Source: Accumulibacter sp.
Lineage (GTDB): Bacteria > Pseudomonadota > Gammaproteobacteria > Burkholderiales > Rhodocyclaceae
NCBI GenBank assembly: GCA_031284185.1
Contig: JAITAJ010000227.1
Coordinates: forward strand, 1-6,933
Reading direction: 5' to 3'
DNA: 6,933 nt
The position numbers and the translations under genes are program-made. The stretch's first letter is position 1; each line of letters begins with the position of its first letter. The notes beneath the pieces are model-generated. The model ran no database searches. It saw nothing but the letters and a program-made list of their open reading frames with translations, and had not been told where the DNA came from. This document shows positions 6,307 through 6,933 of this stretch, piece after piece.

Positions 6307-6332
6307 AAAAAAACCGGATCGAGAGCCGACCG
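6307..6332 (-). terminator. terminator-like hairpin plus T7 between hfq and hflX
   Basis: On the minus strand CGGTCG (6327-6332) pairs with CGATCCG (6315-6321) through six base pairs with one bulged T, around the loop GCTCT (6322-6326). A G and seven consecutive Ts (6307-6313) follow at once. This is the layout of a Rho-independent terminator, though the stem is short and bulged. It lies only 11 bp after the hfq stop, so it could end most hfq transcripts and let a fraction read into hflX. A competing fold pairs ATCCG (minus strand, 6317-6321 region) with CGGAT across the T run. Confidence 0.45.
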
Positions 6333-6343
6333 CGCCGGGGAAA

Positions 6344-6583
6344 TCAGGTTTCGTTGCCCGCCTCTTGCTGGATCGTGATCGGCCGTGAAGGCACGACCGT
6401 CGAAATGGCGTGTTTGTATACCATTTGAGTGACGGTGTTCTTCAGGAGGACGACGTACTGGTCGAACGACTCGACCTGGCCCTGCAACTTGATCCCGTTC
6501 ACGAGATAGATGGAAACGGGAACGTGCTCACGACGCAGCGCGTTGAGAAAGGGGTCTTGTAGGAGTTGCCCTTTGTTACTCAT
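6344..6583 (-). CDS. hfq: RNA chaperone Hfq
   Basis: Hfq forms a hexameric ring that brings small regulatory RNAs and mRNAs together and affects RNA stability and translation. The 79-residue protein is a complete Sm-like domain. The N-terminal helix has LLQDPFLNALRREHVPV, with Gln9-Asp10 and the rim patch Arg17-Arg18-Glu19-His20 (E. coli has RRER). Next come the Sm1 strand region YLVNGIKLQGQVESFDQYVV and the Sm2 signature YKHAIS at 56-61, which lines the proximal uridine-binding face. The disordered C-terminal tail is only about a dozen residues, against some 30 in the 102-residue E. coli protein, as in many betaproteobacteria. The ATG at 6583 has GGAG eight bases upstream. The in-frame ATG at 6667 would add 28 residues unlike any Hfq. 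Hfq often represses its own translation through leader binding; the A/U-rich leader here would allow that, but this is inference. Confidence 0.98.
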   Translation of the reverse strand: MSNKGQLLQDPFLNALRREHVPVSIYLVNGIKLQGQVESFDQYVVLLKNTVTQMVYKHAISTVVPSRPITIQQEAGNET

Positions 6584-6640
6584 GGTTGATACTCCATGTT
6601 TAATTGTTGGTACGACAAAGCACAAGTTTAATCGATTTTT
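6584..6640 (-). promoter_or_regulatory. AT-rich hfq leader with Shine-Dalgarno and probable promoter zone
   Basis: This 57-bp stretch is strikingly AT-rich for the window. The Shine-Dalgarno GGAG is at 6592-6595, eight bases from the hfq ATG. Upstream, TAAACT (about 6627-6632 read on the minus strand) or TAAACA (about 6597-6602), the latter with TTGTGC 17 bases before it, could act as promoter hexamers. Each matches sigma-70 consensus only weakly (3-4 of 6), so no exact start point is claimed. A/U-rich leader RNA of this kind is also a plausible Hfq-binding site. Confidence 0.35.
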
Positions 6641-6746
6641 CGGCGATCCGCCAGATGAATGACGCAAAGTTCACCGGAATGCGCCGGCGAGGCTTCCGAA
6701 GCGTCATCCCGTCCGACCCCTCGTCCTCGAGGGAAGTTCGCATGAC
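6641..6746. other. non-coding stretch between the hfq leader and the tandem repeats
   Basis: I see no convincing gene here. An open minus-strand frame (6600-6860) continues from repeat DNA through this region, has no ribosome site and resembles nothing I know. Small inverted repeats occur: CCCTCG (6718-6723) with CGAGGG (6728-6733) around TCCT, and the 8-base palindrome CGCCGGCG at 6682-6689. Neither is followed by a T run. The end of der, the usual upstream neighbour of hfq in many betaproteobacteria, is not recognisable. Confidence 0.4.
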
Positions 6747-6834
6747 AAGCTCTGTCCCCTGACCCCGATCACTCGGTTTTTCGTCCTTCCCCCGACGCGA
6801 AGCGCCGCAAATCAACCTGTCTTCTATCCTCTCC
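6747..6834. repeat. 88-bp direct repeat, copy A
   Basis: This is the first complete unit of a direct tandem array. It begins AAGCTCTGTCCCCTGACC and ends CTTCTATCCTCTCC. It matches the next unit at 80 of 88 positions with no gaps. In order it contains CCGATCACTCGGTTTTTC, a short stem followed by five Ts reading on the plus strand; a C-rich run; a mini-hairpin CGACGC-GAA-GCGCCG with one stem mismatch that becomes a U-G wobble in minus-strand RNA; and a heptamer tract CTGTCTTCTATCCT. The module is the same as each half of the palindromic element at 47-266. Confidence 0.85.
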
Positions 6835-6922
6835 AAGCTCTGTCCTCTGACCCCGATCACTCGGTTTTTCGTCCCTCCCCCGGCGCAAAGCGCCGCAAGC
6901 CAATCTGTCTTCTGTCCTCTCC
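6835..6922. repeat. 88-bp direct repeat, copy B
   Basis: This unit follows copy A directly. Its mini-hairpin CGGCGC-AAA-GCGCCG (6881-6886 with 6890-6895) is perfect and its heptamer tract reads CTGTCTTCTGTCCT. The eight differences from copy A are all transitions. That fits ageing by mutation of once-identical copies rather than independent origins. Confidence 0.85.
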
Positions 6923-6933
6923 AACCCCTGTCC
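6923..6933. repeat. start of a third repeat unit, cut by the window edge
   Basis: The final 11 bases AACCCCTGTCC match the first 11 of copies A and B (AAGCTCTGTCC) except at two positions, in register with the 88-bp period. The array therefore probably continues beyond the window. Confidence 0.5.

Noticed and set aside
6661..6705. 45-bp imperfect inverted repeat, GACGC to GCGTC
   Set aside because: Only the outer five bases pair cleanly. The inner matches are short GC words expected by chance at this composition.
6718..6733. 6-bp hairpin CCCTCG/CGAGGG as a terminator
   Set aside because: No T run follows on either strand and no gene end adjoins it.
6600..6860. 86-codon minus-strand open frame upstream of hfq
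   Set aside because: Much of it is translated repeat DNA, it overlaps the hfq leader, it has no ribosome site and it resembles no family known to me.

Overview
The window is GC-rich chromosomal DNA from what looks like a betaproteobacterium. Protein wording and gene order suggest Rhodocyclales; an Accumulibacter-like lineage is only a guess. All seven confident genes lie on the minus strand and are read from high to low coordinates: hfq, hflX, hflK, hflC, yjeT-like DUF2065, hisZ, purA. This is the widely conserved hfq-hflX-hflK-hflC-yjeT-purA block (the Escherichia coli order), with hisZ, the regulatory subunit of ATP phosphoribosyltransferase, placed between the DUF2065 gene and purA.

Layout from right to left. 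Bases 6747-6933 hold two complete 88-bp direct repeats and the start of a third. Bases 6584-6746 are non-coding and end in an AT-rich leader with the hfq Shine-Dalgarno. hfq (6344-6583) is followed by a 99-bp gap with a terminator-like hairpin plus T7, then hflX (5084-6244). After 28 bp come hflK, hflC, the DUF2065 gene and hisZ, joined by three successive 4-base ATGA overlaps. purA follows after 2 bp. Past purA lies a 220-bp palindromic repeat element (47-266), and bases 1-46 may be the end of a convergent gene.

Functions. Hfq is the RNA chaperone for small RNAs. HflX is a ribosome-associated GTPase. HflK and HflC form the SPFH-family membrane complex that restrains the FtsH protease. The DUF2065 protein is a tiny two-helix membrane protein of unknown role, apparently translated in lock-step with HflC. 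HisZ and PurA catalyse or control steps in histidine and AMP synthesis, which share ATP and purine intermediates.

The genes themselves are ordinary. The unusual content is the repeat family, which brackets the gene block. It combines a heptanucleotide tract (CTGTCYT on one strand), a mini-hairpin with a conserved GC stem and variable loop, and a GGTTTTTC core. It occurs as a head-to-head palindrome after purA and as direct tandem copies upstream of hfq. The palindromic copy runs into purA and supplies its last codons and its stop codon.
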